64,000 nucleotides of DNA, taken from the NCBI RefSeq assembly GCF_000732615.1, contig NZ_JPGL01000043.1, positions 22,642 through 86,641 of the forward strand. The letters run 5' to 3'. Source of the stretch: Burkholderia paludis (GTDB lineage Bacteria; Pseudomonadota; Gammaproteobacteria; Burkholderiales; Burkholderiaceae). The notes beneath the pieces are model-generated. The model ran no database searches and had not been told where the DNA came from. It saw only the letters and a list, made by a program, of their open reading frames with translations. The position numbers were made by a program, and so were the translations under genes. Shown in pieces: positions 1 to 9,055 of the stretch (its first letter is position 1; each line of letters begins with the position of its first letter).

Positions 1-1
1 G

Positions 2-418
2 CACATGGTCAACATCAACCGCAAGGAAGGCAAGAACGCGTTCAATTCGGTGATCCGCCAGGGCAAGAAGCGCCTGTCGGAAGGCGCATGGATGATCATG
101 TTCCCGGAAGGCACGCGCACGCCGGTCGGCAAGCAGGGCAAGTACAAGACTGGCGGCGCGCGCTTCGCGATCGAAACCGGCGCGCCCGTCGTGCCGATCG
201 CGCACAATGCGGGCAGGGTATGGCCGCGCAACTCGTTCACGAAATTCCCGGGCGTCGTCACCGTGTCGATCGGCAAGCCGATCCCCGTCGACGGCATGAC
301 GCCCGATGCATTGAACTCGCAGGTCGAAGCATGGATCGAAGCGGAAATGCGCCGGATCGATCCGGATTCGTATCGCCCGGCGGGCAATGCCGGCACGCGC
401 GATGCCGCGCGTGTCTGA
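2..418 (+). CDS. plsC: 1-acyl-sn-glycerol-3-phosphate acyltransferase, 3' part
   Basis: The gene enters from beyond the left edge, so only the last ~138 residues are visible. PlsC transfers an acyl chain to lysophosphatidic acid to make phosphatidic acid at the inner membrane. The visible part carries the acyltransferase glycerol-phosphate-binding block FPEGTRT, followed by the later block around APVVPIAHNAG, both typical of the PlsC family. The catalytic HX4D motif would lie upstream of the window. The stop is at 416-418, and the next gene starts 46 bases downstream on the same strand, so the two may be co-transcribed. Family assignment is firm; the true start cannot be seen. Confidence 0.85.
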   Translation, partial: HMVNINRKEGKNAFNSVIRQGKKRLSEGAWMIMFPEGTRTPVGKQGKYKTGGARFAIETGAPVVPIAHNAGRVWPRNSFTKFPGVVTVSIGKPIPVDGMTPDALNSQVEAWIEAEMRRIDPDSYRPAGNAGTRDAARV

Positions 419-464
419 ATCCCGCAGGTTGCCGCCGTTGCGTACGACAAAAAGAAGCGAACTG

Positions 465-1352
465 ATGAAACAGCGTCCGCGGCCACGGCCAGCCGTCGTG
501 GCCCTCGATCATCGCCAGATGGACCTGCCGCTCTTCGACGGGCCGGCCGCCGCGCCGTCGGCGCCCGCCACGCCGCCGGCGCCGCCCGACGCGTCGCCCG
601 CCGCCCCCCTCGATCCCGGTCCGGCGCCCGACCGCTCCCGAGTGCGCACGTTCGCACTCGACAGCCGTGTGCTCGAATACCGCCTGAAGCGCTCGGCGCG
701 CCGCACGATCGGCTTCACGATCGACGGCAGCGGGCTGTCGATCACCGCGCCGCGCTGGGTCACGCTCGCCGACATCGAAGCCGCGATCGCCGAGAAGCAG
801 CGCTGGATCTTCGCGAAGCTCGCGGAATGGAAGACGCGCACTGAGCAGCGCGCGCTGCCGCAGATCGACTGGCGCGACGGCGCGCAGCTCCCGTATCTCG
901 GCAAGACGGTGACGATCGCGCTCGGCGCGGGCGCCGTCGCGTTCGATGCCGACGCGCTGCGGCTGTCGCTGCCGCTGCCCGTGCAGGCCGACATGCAGCA
1001 GATCAAGGATCGCGTGCAGGGCTGGTTGCAGGGCGAGGCGAAACGCATCTTCGGCGAACGCCTTGCGGTCTATGCGGAAAAGCTCGGCGTCACGTATTCG
1101 ATGTATGCGCTGTCGTCGGCCGCGACGCGCTGGGGCAGTTGCTCGAGCGACGGCAAGATCCGCCTGAACTGGCGGCTGATCCATTTCCCGATGTCGATCA
1201 TCGACTACGTCGTCGCGCACGAACTGTCGCACCTGCGCGAGATGAACCACAGCCCGGCGTTCTGGCAGACCGTCGAATCGATCTTCCCCGAGTTTCGCGA
1301 GGCGCGGCACACGCTCAAGCATCACCCGCCCGAGCTGCTGCCGTCGTTGTGA
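465..1352 (+). CDS. YgjP/SprT-like zinc metallopeptidase (M48-related)
   Basis: A 295-residue protein of the YgjP-like family (DUF45-type metal-dependent hydrolase). The signature is HELSH at residues 252-256, with a further histidine at 262 (MNHSP) as the expected third zinc ligand. The first ~60 residues are Pro/Ala-rich and probably disordered. I chose the ATG at 465 because a GAAG element precedes it at short distance; the frame is open further upstream, but that part looks non-coding. It follows plsC by 46 bases. The physiological substrate of these proteins is not established, so this is a fold and active-site call only. Confidence 0.8.
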   Translation: MKQRPRPRPAVVALDHRQMDLPLFDGPAAAPSAPATPPAPPDASPAAPLDPGPAPDRSRVRTFALDSRVLEYRLKRSARRTIGFTIDGSGLSITAPRWVTLADIEAAIAEKQRWIFAKLAEWKTRTEQRALPQIDWRDGAQLPYLGKTVTIALGAGAVAFDADALRLSLPLPVQADMQQIKDRVQGWLQGEAKRIFGERLAVYAEKLGVTYSMYALSSAATRWGSCSSDGKIRLNWRLIHFPMSIIDYVVAHELSHLREMNHSPAFWQTVESIFPEFREARHTLKHHPPELLPSL

Positions 1353-1375
1353 CGCGCGCGGCCGCACCGTAAACG

Positions 1376-1413
1376 CGGACGGGCGGTGCAGGTCGCCCCG
1401 CACCGCCCGTCCG
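1376..1413. terminator. perfect 14-bp hairpin between convergent genes
   Basis: The arms CGGACGGGCGGTGC and GCACCGCCCGTCCG pair perfectly around a 10-base loop. It sits in the 101-base gap between the metallopeptidase gene (forward) and gloA (reverse). No U-tract follows on either strand, so it is terminator-like by position and stability rather than a classical intrinsic terminator. Confidence 0.5.
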
Positions 1414-1453
1414 TGCCGCCGCGGCACGCCGCCACGGCCCGTTCATCCCGCGC

Positions 1454-1843
1454 TCAGTGCGCCTTCTTCTGGATGAACTCGATCTTGTAGCCGTCAGGAT
1501 CCTCGACGAACGCGATCACGGTCGTACCGTGCTTCATCGGGCCCGCTTCTCGCGTGACCTTGCCGCCCTGCGCCTTGATCTTCTCGCAGGCCGCGTAGGC
1601 ATCCTCGACCGCCACTGCCAGATGGCCGAAACCGTTGCCGAGATCGTAGGACGGCGTATCCCAGTTATGGGTCAGCTCGATCACGGTGCCCGTGCTTTCG
1701 TCTTCGTAGCCGACGAATGCGAGCGTGAACTTGCCTTCCGGATAATCCTCGCGACGCAGCAGCTTCATGCCGAGCAATTCGGTGTAGAACTTGATCGAGC
1801 GGTCGAGATCGCCGACTCGCAGCATCGTATGCAGCAAACGCAT
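1454..1843 (-). CDS. gloA: lactoylglutathione lyase (glyoxalase I)
   Basis: A 129-residue cytosolic enzyme that converts the methylglyoxal-glutathione hemithioacetal to S-lactoylglutathione. All four metal ligands of bacterial glyoxalase I are in place: H5, E56, H74 and E122. The length matches E. coli GloA, and the two-module VOC fold is complete. It stands alone, convergent with the metallopeptidase gene and divergent from the EamA transporter gene. No nearby gene suggests a special role; this is general aldehyde detoxification. Confidence 0.95.
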   Translation of the reverse strand: MRLLHTMLRVGDLDRSIKFYTELLGMKLLRREDYPEGKFTLAFVGYEDESTGTVIELTHNWDTPSYDLGNGFGHLAVAVEDAYAACEKIKAQGGKVTREAGPMKHGTTVIAFVEDPDGYKIEFIQKKAH

Positions 1844-2169
1844 GTGTTGTACTCCTGTGGGGACTTTCCAGAACCGGAAACTCTACCAGAGTCGGGGGAA
1901 CTCCGCCGGAGGCGCCCGGCCGATGCGGCGGATCGGATCGAGCCGCACCGGCGCGAGCCCGGCGACCGGAAACAGCGCGATCCGGCTTGCCCGGCCGCCC
2001 CGCCGATCGGGTAACATCCTTCCACCTCGCACCAAAAGCGGGCATGTCATCCGCCCCGAACGCGACCCTCCACTCTCCGATACCGCCACCCTGCCGTGCG
2101 AAACCGTCGATTCGAGCGCGCCGTCCTTCCGGTCTCCCCGCCATCGTACCGAACCGGCGAGGCCCGCCG

Positions 2170-3105
2170 ATGAGCACGCTCGCCGCCGCCCCCGCGCGCC
2201 GCGCGCCCGACATGCGCGCCGCCGGCCTGATGCTGCTGCTGTGCGCGATCTGGGGCTTCCAGCAAGTCGCCATCAAGAGCACGAACGCGGCGATCGCGCC
2301 GATGTTCCAGGCCGGGCTGCGTTCGGCGATCGCCGCGGTACTGCTGTGGGGCTGGGCCCGCACGCGCGGCACGCCGCTGTTCCAGGCGGACGGTACGTTC
2401 GGCGCGGGCCTCGCGGCCGGCGCGCTGTTCGCCGGCGAATTCATCTGCGTGTTTTTCGGGCTGACGCTGACGAGCGCGTCGCACATGGCGATCTTCCTGT
2501 ACACCGCGCCGTGCTTCACCGCGCTCGGCCTGCACCTGTTCGCACCGGGCGAACGGCTGCAGCGCATGCAATGGGCCGGCATCGGCCTCGCGTTCGCCGG
2601 GATCGCGCTCGCGTTCGCGGACGGCTTCCTGAAGCCGCGCGCGCCGGGCGCGTCCGTGCTCGCGGGGCTGGCGGGCGACGCGCTCGGGATACTCGGCGGC
2701 GCGATGTGGGCCGCGACGACCGTCGTCGTGCGCTCGACGGCGCTCGCGCGGGCGAGCGCAAGCAAGACGCTGTTCTACCAGCTCGCGGTGTCGGCGGTCG
2801 TGCTGATCGCGCTCGCCGCGCTGTCCGGCCAGATGTCGTTCGCACGCGTCACGCCGCTCGCGCTGGCGAGCCTCGCATACCAGTCGGCGATCGTCGCGTT
2901 CGTGAGCTACCTGTCGTGGTTCTGGCTGCTGACGCGCTACAGCGCGTCGCGGCTGTCCGTCTTCACGTTCCTGTCGCCGCTGTTCGGCGTCGCATTCGGC
3001 GTGCTGCTCCTCGGCGAATCGGTCGGCTGGCGCTTCCTGTCGGCCGCCGCGCTCGTGCTAGCCGGCATCGCGCTCGTCAACGCACCGCCACGCAGGCGGG
3101 CGTGA
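2170..3105 (+). CDS. EamA/DMT-family membrane transporter
   Basis: A 311-residue inner-membrane protein with about ten hydrophobic segments arranged as two EamA repeats. The first begins near MRAAGLMLLLCAIWGF. The last segments (FLSPLFGVAFGVLLLGESV region) match the typical end of the second EamA domain, including the GE-containing turn. I chose the ATG at 2170 because hydrophobic sequence begins soon after it; the open frame upstream to 1987 is Arg/Pro-rich and atypical. The family exports or imports small metabolites such as amino acids, but the substrate cannot be read from the sequence. It is convergent with rsmA. Confidence 0.85.
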   Translation: MSTLAAAPARRAPDMRAAGLMLLLCAIWGFQQVAIKSTNAAIAPMFQAGLRSAIAAVLLWGWARTRGTPLFQADGTFGAGLAAGALFAGEFICVFFGLTLTSASHMAIFLYTAPCFTALGLHLFAPGERLQRMQWAGIGLAFAGIALAFADGFLKPRAPGASVLAGLAGDALGILGGAMWAATTVVVRSTALARASASKTLFYQLAVSAVVLIALAALSGQMSFARVTPLALASLAYQSAIVAFVSYLSWFWLLTRYSASRLSVFTFLSPLFGVAFGVLLLGESVGWRFLSAAALVLAGIALVNAPPRRRA

Positions 3106-3117
3106 CGGCGCGCACGC

Positions 3118-3146
3118 AACAAAAAGGCTGCCTCGTCGGGCAGCCT
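3118..3146 (-). terminator. intrinsic terminator of the lptD-surA-pdxA-rsmA operon
   Basis: The arms AGGCTGCC (3125-3132) and GGCAGCCT (3139-3146) flank a 6-base loop. On the reverse strand the hairpin is followed by TTTTTGTT, a proper U-tract. It lies 36 bases past the rsmA stop. On the forward strand there is no T-run, so it mainly serves the reverse operon. Confidence 0.85.
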
Positions 3147-3181
3147 CTTCGACACGAGCGGCGCGGCGCATGCCGCGCGCG

Positions 3182-4009
3182 TCATCCGGCCTTGCGCACC
3201 GTCGCGAGCGCCTGCGCCACGCCCACGTATTCGGCCACGCTCACGTCTTCCGCCCGGCGCGCGAGATCGAAGCCGAGCGCGTCGAAATCGATCGTCTCGC
3301 GATAGTCGCCGAGCGTGTTGCGCAACATCTTGCGACGCTGCGAGAAGGCCGCGGTGACGATTTCGCCGAGCAAGGCGGGATCGACGTCCGGCAGTTCGTG
3401 CGGCTCGTACGGAATCATCCGGACGATCGCCGAATCGACCTTCGGCGGCGGCTGGAACGATTCCGGCGGCACGTCGAGCATCTTTTCCATCACGTAGCGG
3501 TACTGCAGCATCACCGACAGACGCGAGAACGCCTTCGTGCCCGGCTCCGCGACCATCCGCTCGACGACCTCGTTCTGCAGCATGAAATGCTGGTCGATGA
3601 CCGCATCGGCGAACGTCATCAGGTGAAACAGCAGCGGGCTGGAGATGTTGTACGGCAGGTTGCCGACGATCCGCAGCGACGGCTTGTCGCCGGGCGCCGC
3701 GAGCGACCGGAAGTCGAACGCGAGCGCGTCGCCCGCGTGCAGCTCGAGCAGCGCGCCGAAACGCTGCTGCAGGCGCCCGATCAGGTCGCGGTCGAGCTCG
3801 ACCGCGTGCAGCGGCGACTCGGGCGTCGCGAGGCGCTCGATCAGCGGCTCGGTCAGCGCGCCGAGACCGGGGCCGATCTCGACCATGCGCTGGCCGCGCG
3901 CGGGACCGATCGTCGAGACGATCGAGTCGATCACGCCGTGATCGACGAGGAAGTTCTGCCCGAAGCGCTTGCGCGCGAAGTGGCCTTGGTGCTGTCTGCT
4001 GTTCGACAT
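3182..4009 (-). CDS. rsmA: 16S rRNA dimethyladenosine transferase
   Basis: A 275-residue SAM-dependent methyltransferase (KsgA) that dimethylates two adjacent adenines near the 3' end of 16S rRNA during small-subunit maturation. The SAM-binding motif EIGPGLG is at residues 44-50 and the catalytic NLPY motif at 117-120. The N-terminus (KRFGQNFLVD) is the canonical family start. It is the last gene of lptD-surA-pdxA-rsmA, 49 bases after pdxA. The order equals that of E. coli, though apaG and apaH do not follow here. A terminator lies directly downstream. Confidence 0.97.
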   Translation of the reverse strand: MSNSRQHQGHFARKRFGQNFLVDHGVIDSIVSTIGPARGQRMVEIGPGLGALTEPLIERLATPESPLHAVELDRDLIGRLQQRFGALLELHAGDALAFDFRSLAAPGDKPSLRIVGNLPYNISSPLLFHLMTFADAVIDQHFMLQNEVVERMVAEPGTKAFSRLSVMLQYRYVMEKMLDVPPESFQPPPKVDSAIVRMIPYEPHELPDVDPALLGEIVTAAFSQRRKMLRNTLGDYRETIDFDALGFDLARRAEDVSVAEYVGVAQALATVRKAG

Positions 4010-4058
4010 CGACTGAGTAAAACGAAAAATGCGACGAATGAGGTGAAGCCGGGCCGCG

Positions 4059-5048
4059 TCAGGCCCTGCGGCGGTGGCGCGCCATCGTGACGGCCGTGTC
4101 GAGCGCGGCGATCATGCTGCCCGGATCGGCGCGGCCCGTACCGGCCAGATCGAGCGCGGTGCCGTGATCGACCGACGTACGGATGATCGGCAGCCCGAGC
4201 GTCACGTTGATGCCCTCGCCGAACGTCGCATACTTCAGCACGGGCAGGCCCTGGTCATGGAACATCGCGAGCACGCAATCGGCGTCGGCGAGGTGGCGCG
4301 GCTGGAACAGCGTGTCGGCCGGATACGGGCCGCGCGCGTCGATGCCCTGCGCTTTCGCGCGGGCCAGCGCCGGCGAGATCACGTCGATCTCCTCGCGGCC
4401 GAGATAACCGTTCTCGCCCGCATGCGGATTCAAGCCAGTCACGAGAATGCGTGGTGCCGCAAGGCCGAAGTCGCGCCGCAGGTCGCGATCGATGATCGCG
4501 AGCGTCTCGACGAGCCCGTCGACCGTCAGCGCGGCCGACACGTCCTTCAGCGGCAGGTGCGTGGTCGCGAGCGCGACGCGCAGCGGCCGCTCGCCGGTGC
4601 CCGCCAGCATCATCACGACACGCGGCGTATGCGTGCGCTCCGCCAGGTATTCGGTATGGCCGGTGAACGGCACGCCCGCATCGTTGATCGTGCTCTTCTG
4701 CAGCGGCGCGGTCACGATCGCGTCGTAGCGGCCTGCCAGCGCGCCGTCGATCGCTGCGTCGAGCAGCTCGAGCACGTACCGGCCGTTCGCCACGTCCAGC
4801 TCGCCCGCCCGCGCAGGCATCGCGAGCGCGCGATGCACGATCGACACCGGCCCGCCGCCGGCCAGCGCGGCCCGGTCGGCACCGACGGCCGCCGCCCGTG
4901 CGTCGAGCAGCGCCGCGTCGCCGAGCACGGTGAAATGCGCGTCGGGCCAGCGCTGCGCGGCGTCACGCAGCGCCAGCACGGTCAGTTCCGGGCCGACCCC
5001 TGCGGGTTCGCCGGTCGTGATCGCGATCTGCAGCGCGGGCGTGGTCAT
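4059..5048 (-). CDS. pdxA: 4-hydroxythreonine-4-phosphate dehydrogenase
   Basis: A 329-residue NAD-dependent enzyme of pyridoxal 5'-phosphate biosynthesis that oxidises 4-phosphohydroxy-L-threonine. The three divalent-metal histidines are visible at H164 (ATTHLPLKDV), H209 (GLNPHAGE) and H264 (AMFHDQGLP), two residues off E. coli numbering. The SVDHGTALDLAGTG block near the C-terminus is also conserved. It starts 11 bases after the surA stop and is translated within the lptD operon. It is a metabolic passenger in an envelope-biogenesis operon, an arrangement shared with enterobacteria. Confidence 0.97.
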   Translation of the reverse strand: MTTPALQIAITTGEPAGVGPELTVLALRDAAQRWPDAHFTVLGDAALLDARAAAVGADRAALAGGGPVSIVHRALAMPARAGELDVANGRYVLELLDAAIDGALAGRYDAIVTAPLQKSTINDAGVPFTGHTEYLAERTHTPRVVMMLAGTGERPLRVALATTHLPLKDVSAALTVDGLVETLAIIDRDLRRDFGLAAPRILVTGLNPHAGENGYLGREEIDVISPALARAKAQGIDARGPYPADTLFQPRHLADADCVLAMFHDQGLPVLKYATFGEGINVTLGLPIIRTSVDHGTALDLAGTGRADPGSMIAALDTAVTMARHRRRA

Positions 5049-5059
5049 CCGATGCTCGC

Positions 5060-6424
5060 TCAGTTCGCCGGGCCGATGCCGCCGATCTTGTACTGCACGT
5101 ACGACGAATCGCGCAGCTCGCGCAGCCAGTCGGCATAAGCCTGCTCGGCCTTGCGCTGGCCGATCGCCTGACGCGCGATATCCATCTGCTGCTGCACCGA
5201 GCCTTCCGCCTCGCGGCGGTCCAGCACCTGGATCAGGTGGTAGCCGTACTCGGTACGAATCGGCTGGCTGATCTGGCCGTCCTGCAGGTTGTTCATCGCG
5301 CGCTCGAATTCCGGCACGGTCTCGCCCGGGCTGATCCAGCCGAGATCGCCGCCCTGCGACGCCGAACCGTCCTGCGAGTAGGTGCGCGCGAACTTCGCGA
5401 AATCGCCGCCGGCCTCGACCTGGTTGCGGATGTCGAGCAGTTGCTGGCGCGCCTGGCCTTCCGACTTGCCCTCGCCCACGCGCAGCAGGATATGGCGCAC
5501 GTGCGTCTGGACGATCTTCGGCGCCGCGGCGCTCGCGCCCTGGCTCTGGCGACGGTCGACGAGACGCACGATCTCGAAACCGTCCGGCACGCGGATCAGC
5601 GTCGGGTTGACCTCGCCCGGACGCAGCGTCGAGGCGGCGCTGACGACGTCGGCCGGCAGCGCGCTCGGCGCCTTGAAGCCGAGGTCGCCGCCCTTCTTCG
5701 CGTCGCTCGCCTCCGAATTGTTCTTCGCGAGCTTTTCGAAATCGGCGCCCGACTTCGCCTGCTGCAGCAGCGCCTCGGCCTTCTTCTGCGCGACGTCGAT
5801 ATCGGCCTGCGGCGCGTTGGTCGGCGCCTTGATGAAGATGTGCTGGAAGCGCAGATCCTGCTGCTGCGACGCGTTCGGCCCGCGCTGGCTCGCGATGTAG
5901 TTCGCGACCTCGGCGTCCGACACGGTGATCTTGCCGTCGACCTCGCGCTCGCGCAGCTTCGACAGCATCAACTCGGTACGCGCGTCGCTCGTGAAGATGC
6001 TCCAGGGCACGCCCTGCGCCTCGAGACGCGAGCGATACTGATCGAGCGTCATCCCGTTCGCCTGCGCGAGACGCTGCAGCGTGGACTGCACGGTCGCGTC
6101 GTCGACGCGAATCCCGTCGTCCTTGGCCTTCTGCACCTGGATACGCTCGAGCACCATCTGGTTCAGCACCTGCGCGCGCAGCTGGTCATCCGGCGGCACC
6201 GGTGCGTTCTGCTGCTTCAGCCGGCGCGCGATCAGGCCCGCGCGCTGGTCGAGTTCGCGGCTCGTGATCACGTCGTTGTTGACGACAGCGACGACTTCGT
6301 CGGCAAGCTGCGCGCCTTGCGAACCAAGCGCCTGCGCCGCGGCCGGCGCGGCGGCGAGCAGCGCAGCGGACGCGGCAAGGCTGGACACGACTGCCGCGAA
6401 ACGAAGGGTTTTCTTCATTGCCAC
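5060..6424 (-). CDS. surA: periplasmic peptidyl-prolyl isomerase and outer-membrane-protein chaperone
   Basis: A 454-residue protein. A signal peptide (KKT start, hydrophobic core, AAPAAAQA cleavage region near residue 31) is followed by an N-terminal chaperone domain (about 40-185). Two parvulin PPIC domains follow (about 192-290 and 306-410), then a short C-terminal helix. SurA escorts unfolded beta-barrel proteins, including LptD, across the periplasm to the Bam machine. The start codon is GTG at 6424, with GGAG five bases upstream; an in-frame ATG two codons later (6418) is an equally plausible start. It follows lptD by 45 bases, so chaperone and client are co-expressed. Confidence 0.96.
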   Translation of the reverse strand: MAMKKTLRFAAVVSSLAASAALLAAAPAAAQALGSQGAQLADEVVAVVNNDVITSRELDQRAGLIARRLKQQNAPVPPDDQLRAQVLNQMVLERIQVQKAKDDGIRVDDATVQSTLQRLAQANGMTLDQYRSRLEAQGVPWSIFTSDARTELMLSKLREREVDGKITVSDAEVANYIASQRGPNASQQQDLRFQHIFIKAPTNAPQADIDVAQKKAEALLQQAKSGADFEKLAKNNSEASDAKKGGDLGFKAPSALPADVVSAASTLRPGEVNPTLIRVPDGFEIVRLVDRRQSQGASAAAPKIVQTHVRHILLRVGEGKSEGQARQQLLDIRNQVEAGGDFAKFARTYSQDGSASQGGDLGWISPGETVPEFERAMNNLQDGQISQPIRTEYGYHLIQVLDRREAEGSVQQQMDIARQAIGQRKAEQAYADWLRELRDSSYVQYKIGGIGPAN

Positions 6425-6469
6425 TGGAACTCCATTGAAATCGTGCTGACCGGTACAAACACGCCGGCG

Positions 6470-8830
6470 TTACTCGTAGTTGCTGAAGCGGGACATCGGC
6501 GGCGGCGGCGGCGGCAGCGGCGTATAGCCCGGCACCCCGGCGCGGAACGCTGACACGAGGCCGTTGTCGACCGTCGACAAGCCCTTGAGCGTCAGCTGCA
6601 TCATGAATCGCGTCGACGAGCTCTGCTGTCCCGACGAATTCACGCCGTTCGCGGCCCGCTGCACGCCGACCCCGAGCGCCCAGCAATCCGCGTCGTATTG
6701 TAAGCCGAGCAGACCGTCGACCACGCGATCGCCGGCCAGATCGTAATTGAAGCGGCCGATCGCATACAGGCGGCGCGTGAGCGGCCATTGCGCCGAGATC
6801 AGGAACTGGTTGATCGGCTGGCCGTCGAGCGTGGTGTTCGCGCGCGTATAGCGGTAGCCGACGTTGATCACCTGGCGCTCGCCCGGGCTGTAGCCGAAAC
6901 CGACGCTCGACTTCACGAGCTGGTTGTTGTTCTGGTTGTACTGGAACGCCGTCTCGGACATGAAGCCCGAGCCGAACTTCAGCGCTGCGCCGACGATCAG
7001 GTCCGAGTGGCGTGCCAGCGCTGCGGGCTGCGTGGAATTGAACGTGACGCGCTGATCGGCGAAGTAGTACTGCTGCGCGATCACGAACCGTGCGCGCTCG
7101 TCGCCGGTGCCCGGATCGATGAAGCGCGACGTCAGGCCGGCCGTGATCCGGTTCGCGTCGGCGATCCGGTCGTTGCCGACGAACGTGTTCGGCTGGTAGA
7201 TCTCCGCGAGCCCGAAGTCCGATTCAGCGGTGTCGAACAGCGGTGCGTTCGACTGGTCGCGATACGGCGTGTACACGTAGTACAGGCGCGGCTCGAGGGT
7301 CTGGATGAAATCCTGGCCGAACAGGCGCACCGAGCGATCAAAGATCAGCCCCGAGTCGAAGCTCACGGTCGGGATCGACTCGGTGAAACGCTTCGGGCTG
7401 TTCGGCGTGGTCGACGACATGTAGTTCAGGTCGTACGACGCAAAGTGATACTGGATCTTCGGCACGACGAAGTAGCCGGGGCCGTATACGCCGTAAGCGA
7501 TGTACGGATTGAATACGACCCGGTCGCCTTGGGTCATATCGGCCGTCGTGATGCGGAACCGCGAATAGTCGGCTTCCGCGCCGAAATCGAAACCGCCGAC
7601 GTTGTACTTCGTGTACTTCACGTTCAACTGCGGCTCGCGGCTGTACGGCGCGGTCGACGGCGGCAGCGTCTGCCAGTGCTGGTAGCGCGCGAGTACCGAC
7701 CACGGGCCGTTGTTGTACGTGAGGCCCGCTTCCTGCTGGTACAGCGCCTGCGTGCCGTTGATGAACTGGTTCGTCGAGCCGAGGTCCTCGGGATACGTGT
7801 TGTCCGAGACCTTGTTGTAGTAGACGTAGCCGCCGAAACCGCCGCCGAAGTTCTGCTGGTGCTGCCAGTAGATCGCATAGCGGCTACGGTGCGCAAGCCG
7901 GTCGTCCGGCAGGTAATTGGCCGTAAACGTGCCCGAATACGTCGGCGACAGGTAGCGGAACGTCGCCTCGGCCATCACGCCGCGCCGCGAGATGATGCGC
8001 GGCGTGAGCGTCAGGTCGCGGTTCGGCGCGATGTTGAAGTAGTACGGCAGCGTCAGCTCGAAGCCGTTGCTCGAGTTCATCGAGAACGTCGGCGGCAGCA
8101 GGCCGCTGCGCCGCTCGCCCGACAGCGGGAACGTCATCCACGGGCTCGCGAAGATCGGCACGCCCTGGAAGAACAGCACGCTGTTGCGCACGGTGCCTTC
8201 GTCGGCGCCCGTATCGAAGTCGAAGCGGCTGCCCTTGATGTACCACGCGGGGTTCGTCGCGCACTGGCACGCCGTATAGGTGCCATTGATGAACACCGAG
8301 CGCTCGTCGTCGACCATGTCGACCCGCTCCGCGCTGCCCGATCCGCCCGTCATGTTGAAGTGGTACTTCGGCGCCGTCATGAAGCCCTGGTTGGCCTCGA
8401 TCTTCAGGTGCGCCTCGGGGCCCGCGAACGCCGTGCCGGAATTGATCACCCTGACCTGGCCGTACGCATTGGCCATGTCGGTATCCTGATCGTAGTGGAT
8501 CGCATCGGCCTTCACGACGGTTTCGCCGCGCCGCAGCTCGGCGGAGCCTTTCGCGGCCATGTCCTGCTCGGCCGTGCCGCTCGTGTGGTCGGCGATCACG
8601 AAGGCGGCCGGCTTCTCGCCGTCCTTCAGCGGATGATCCTCGAGCTGGGGTGCGAGACGCAGATCCCACGGCGAGTCGAGCGGTTGCGGCTGCGCGGCCG
8701 CGCCCGACAGCTGCGCGTACGACACCGCCGGCACGAGGCCGGGCACGGCCAGCAGCGCGAGCGCGAGCCGCCGTTTGCGCGGCGCCCCGTCACCGGGGAA
8801 AACATTCGGGAATAGCGGTTTGGGCGGCAT
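6470..8830 (-). CDS. lptD: LPS-assembly outer-membrane protein LptD
   Basis: A 786-residue outer-membrane protein that, with the lipoprotein LptE, inserts lipopolysaccharide into the outer leaflet. A basic N-terminus (PRKRRLALALL) and cleavage near SYA-Q (residue ~39) form the signal peptide. An OstA/LptA-like periplasmic domain follows (about 85-230), then a large beta-barrel full of alternating aromatic strands. Cysteines occur in TACQCATNP and DADCWALG; E. coli LptD has a CC pair at the second site, while here one cysteine is seen. The ATG at 8830 has no obvious Shine-Dalgarno sequence, and no alternative start exists nearby in frame. The C-terminus is Pro-rich (PPPPPPMSRFSNYE). Confidence 0.96.
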   Translation of the reverse strand: MPPKPLFPNVFPGDGAPRKRRLALALLAVPGLVPAVSYAQLSGAAAQPQPLDSPWDLRLAPQLEDHPLKDGEKPAAFVIADHTSGTAEQDMAAKGSAELRRGETVVKADAIHYDQDTDMANAYGQVRVINSGTAFAGPEAHLKIEANQGFMTAPKYHFNMTGGSGSAERVDMVDDERSVFINGTYTACQCATNPAWYIKGSRFDFDTGADEGTVRNSVLFFQGVPIFASPWMTFPLSGERRSGLLPPTFSMNSSNGFELTLPYYFNIAPNRDLTLTPRIISRRGVMAEATFRYLSPTYSGTFTANYLPDDRLAHRSRYAIYWQHQQNFGGGFGGYVYYNKVSDNTYPEDLGSTNQFINGTQALYQQEAGLTYNNGPWSVLARYQHWQTLPPSTAPYSREPQLNVKYTKYNVGGFDFGAEADYSRFRITTADMTQGDRVVFNPYIAYGVYGPGYFVVPKIQYHFASYDLNYMSSTTPNSPKRFTESIPTVSFDSGLIFDRSVRLFGQDFIQTLEPRLYYVYTPYRDQSNAPLFDTAESDFGLAEIYQPNTFVGNDRIADANRITAGLTSRFIDPGTGDERARFVIAQQYYFADQRVTFNSTQPAALARHSDLIVGAALKFGSGFMSETAFQYNQNNNQLVKSSVGFGYSPGERQVINVGYRYTRANTTLDGQPINQFLISAQWPLTRRLYAIGRFNYDLAGDRVVDGLLGLQYDADCWALGVGVQRAANGVNSSGQQSSSTRFMMQLTLKGLSTVDNGLVSAFRAGVPGYTPLPPPPPPMSRFSNYE

Positions 8831-9055
8831 CTATCGTTTGGCGAATCGCCCCTTGTCAACCGCGCCGTCGCGGCACATTCGCGCGCGACGGGCCGCGCCG
8901 TCGCACCGCGACTGCGGCTGAGCGCAAACCGGGGAGGCGATCTCGGGCGCCGGCGCGACAGGCGGCGAGCCTGCACGGCGGAAAGCTGACGCAGGGCGCG
9001 TCAAAAAAGTCGTGGGGTATTATATGGCAAGACGTTCCCCCCTCCGCCGAGTTTC

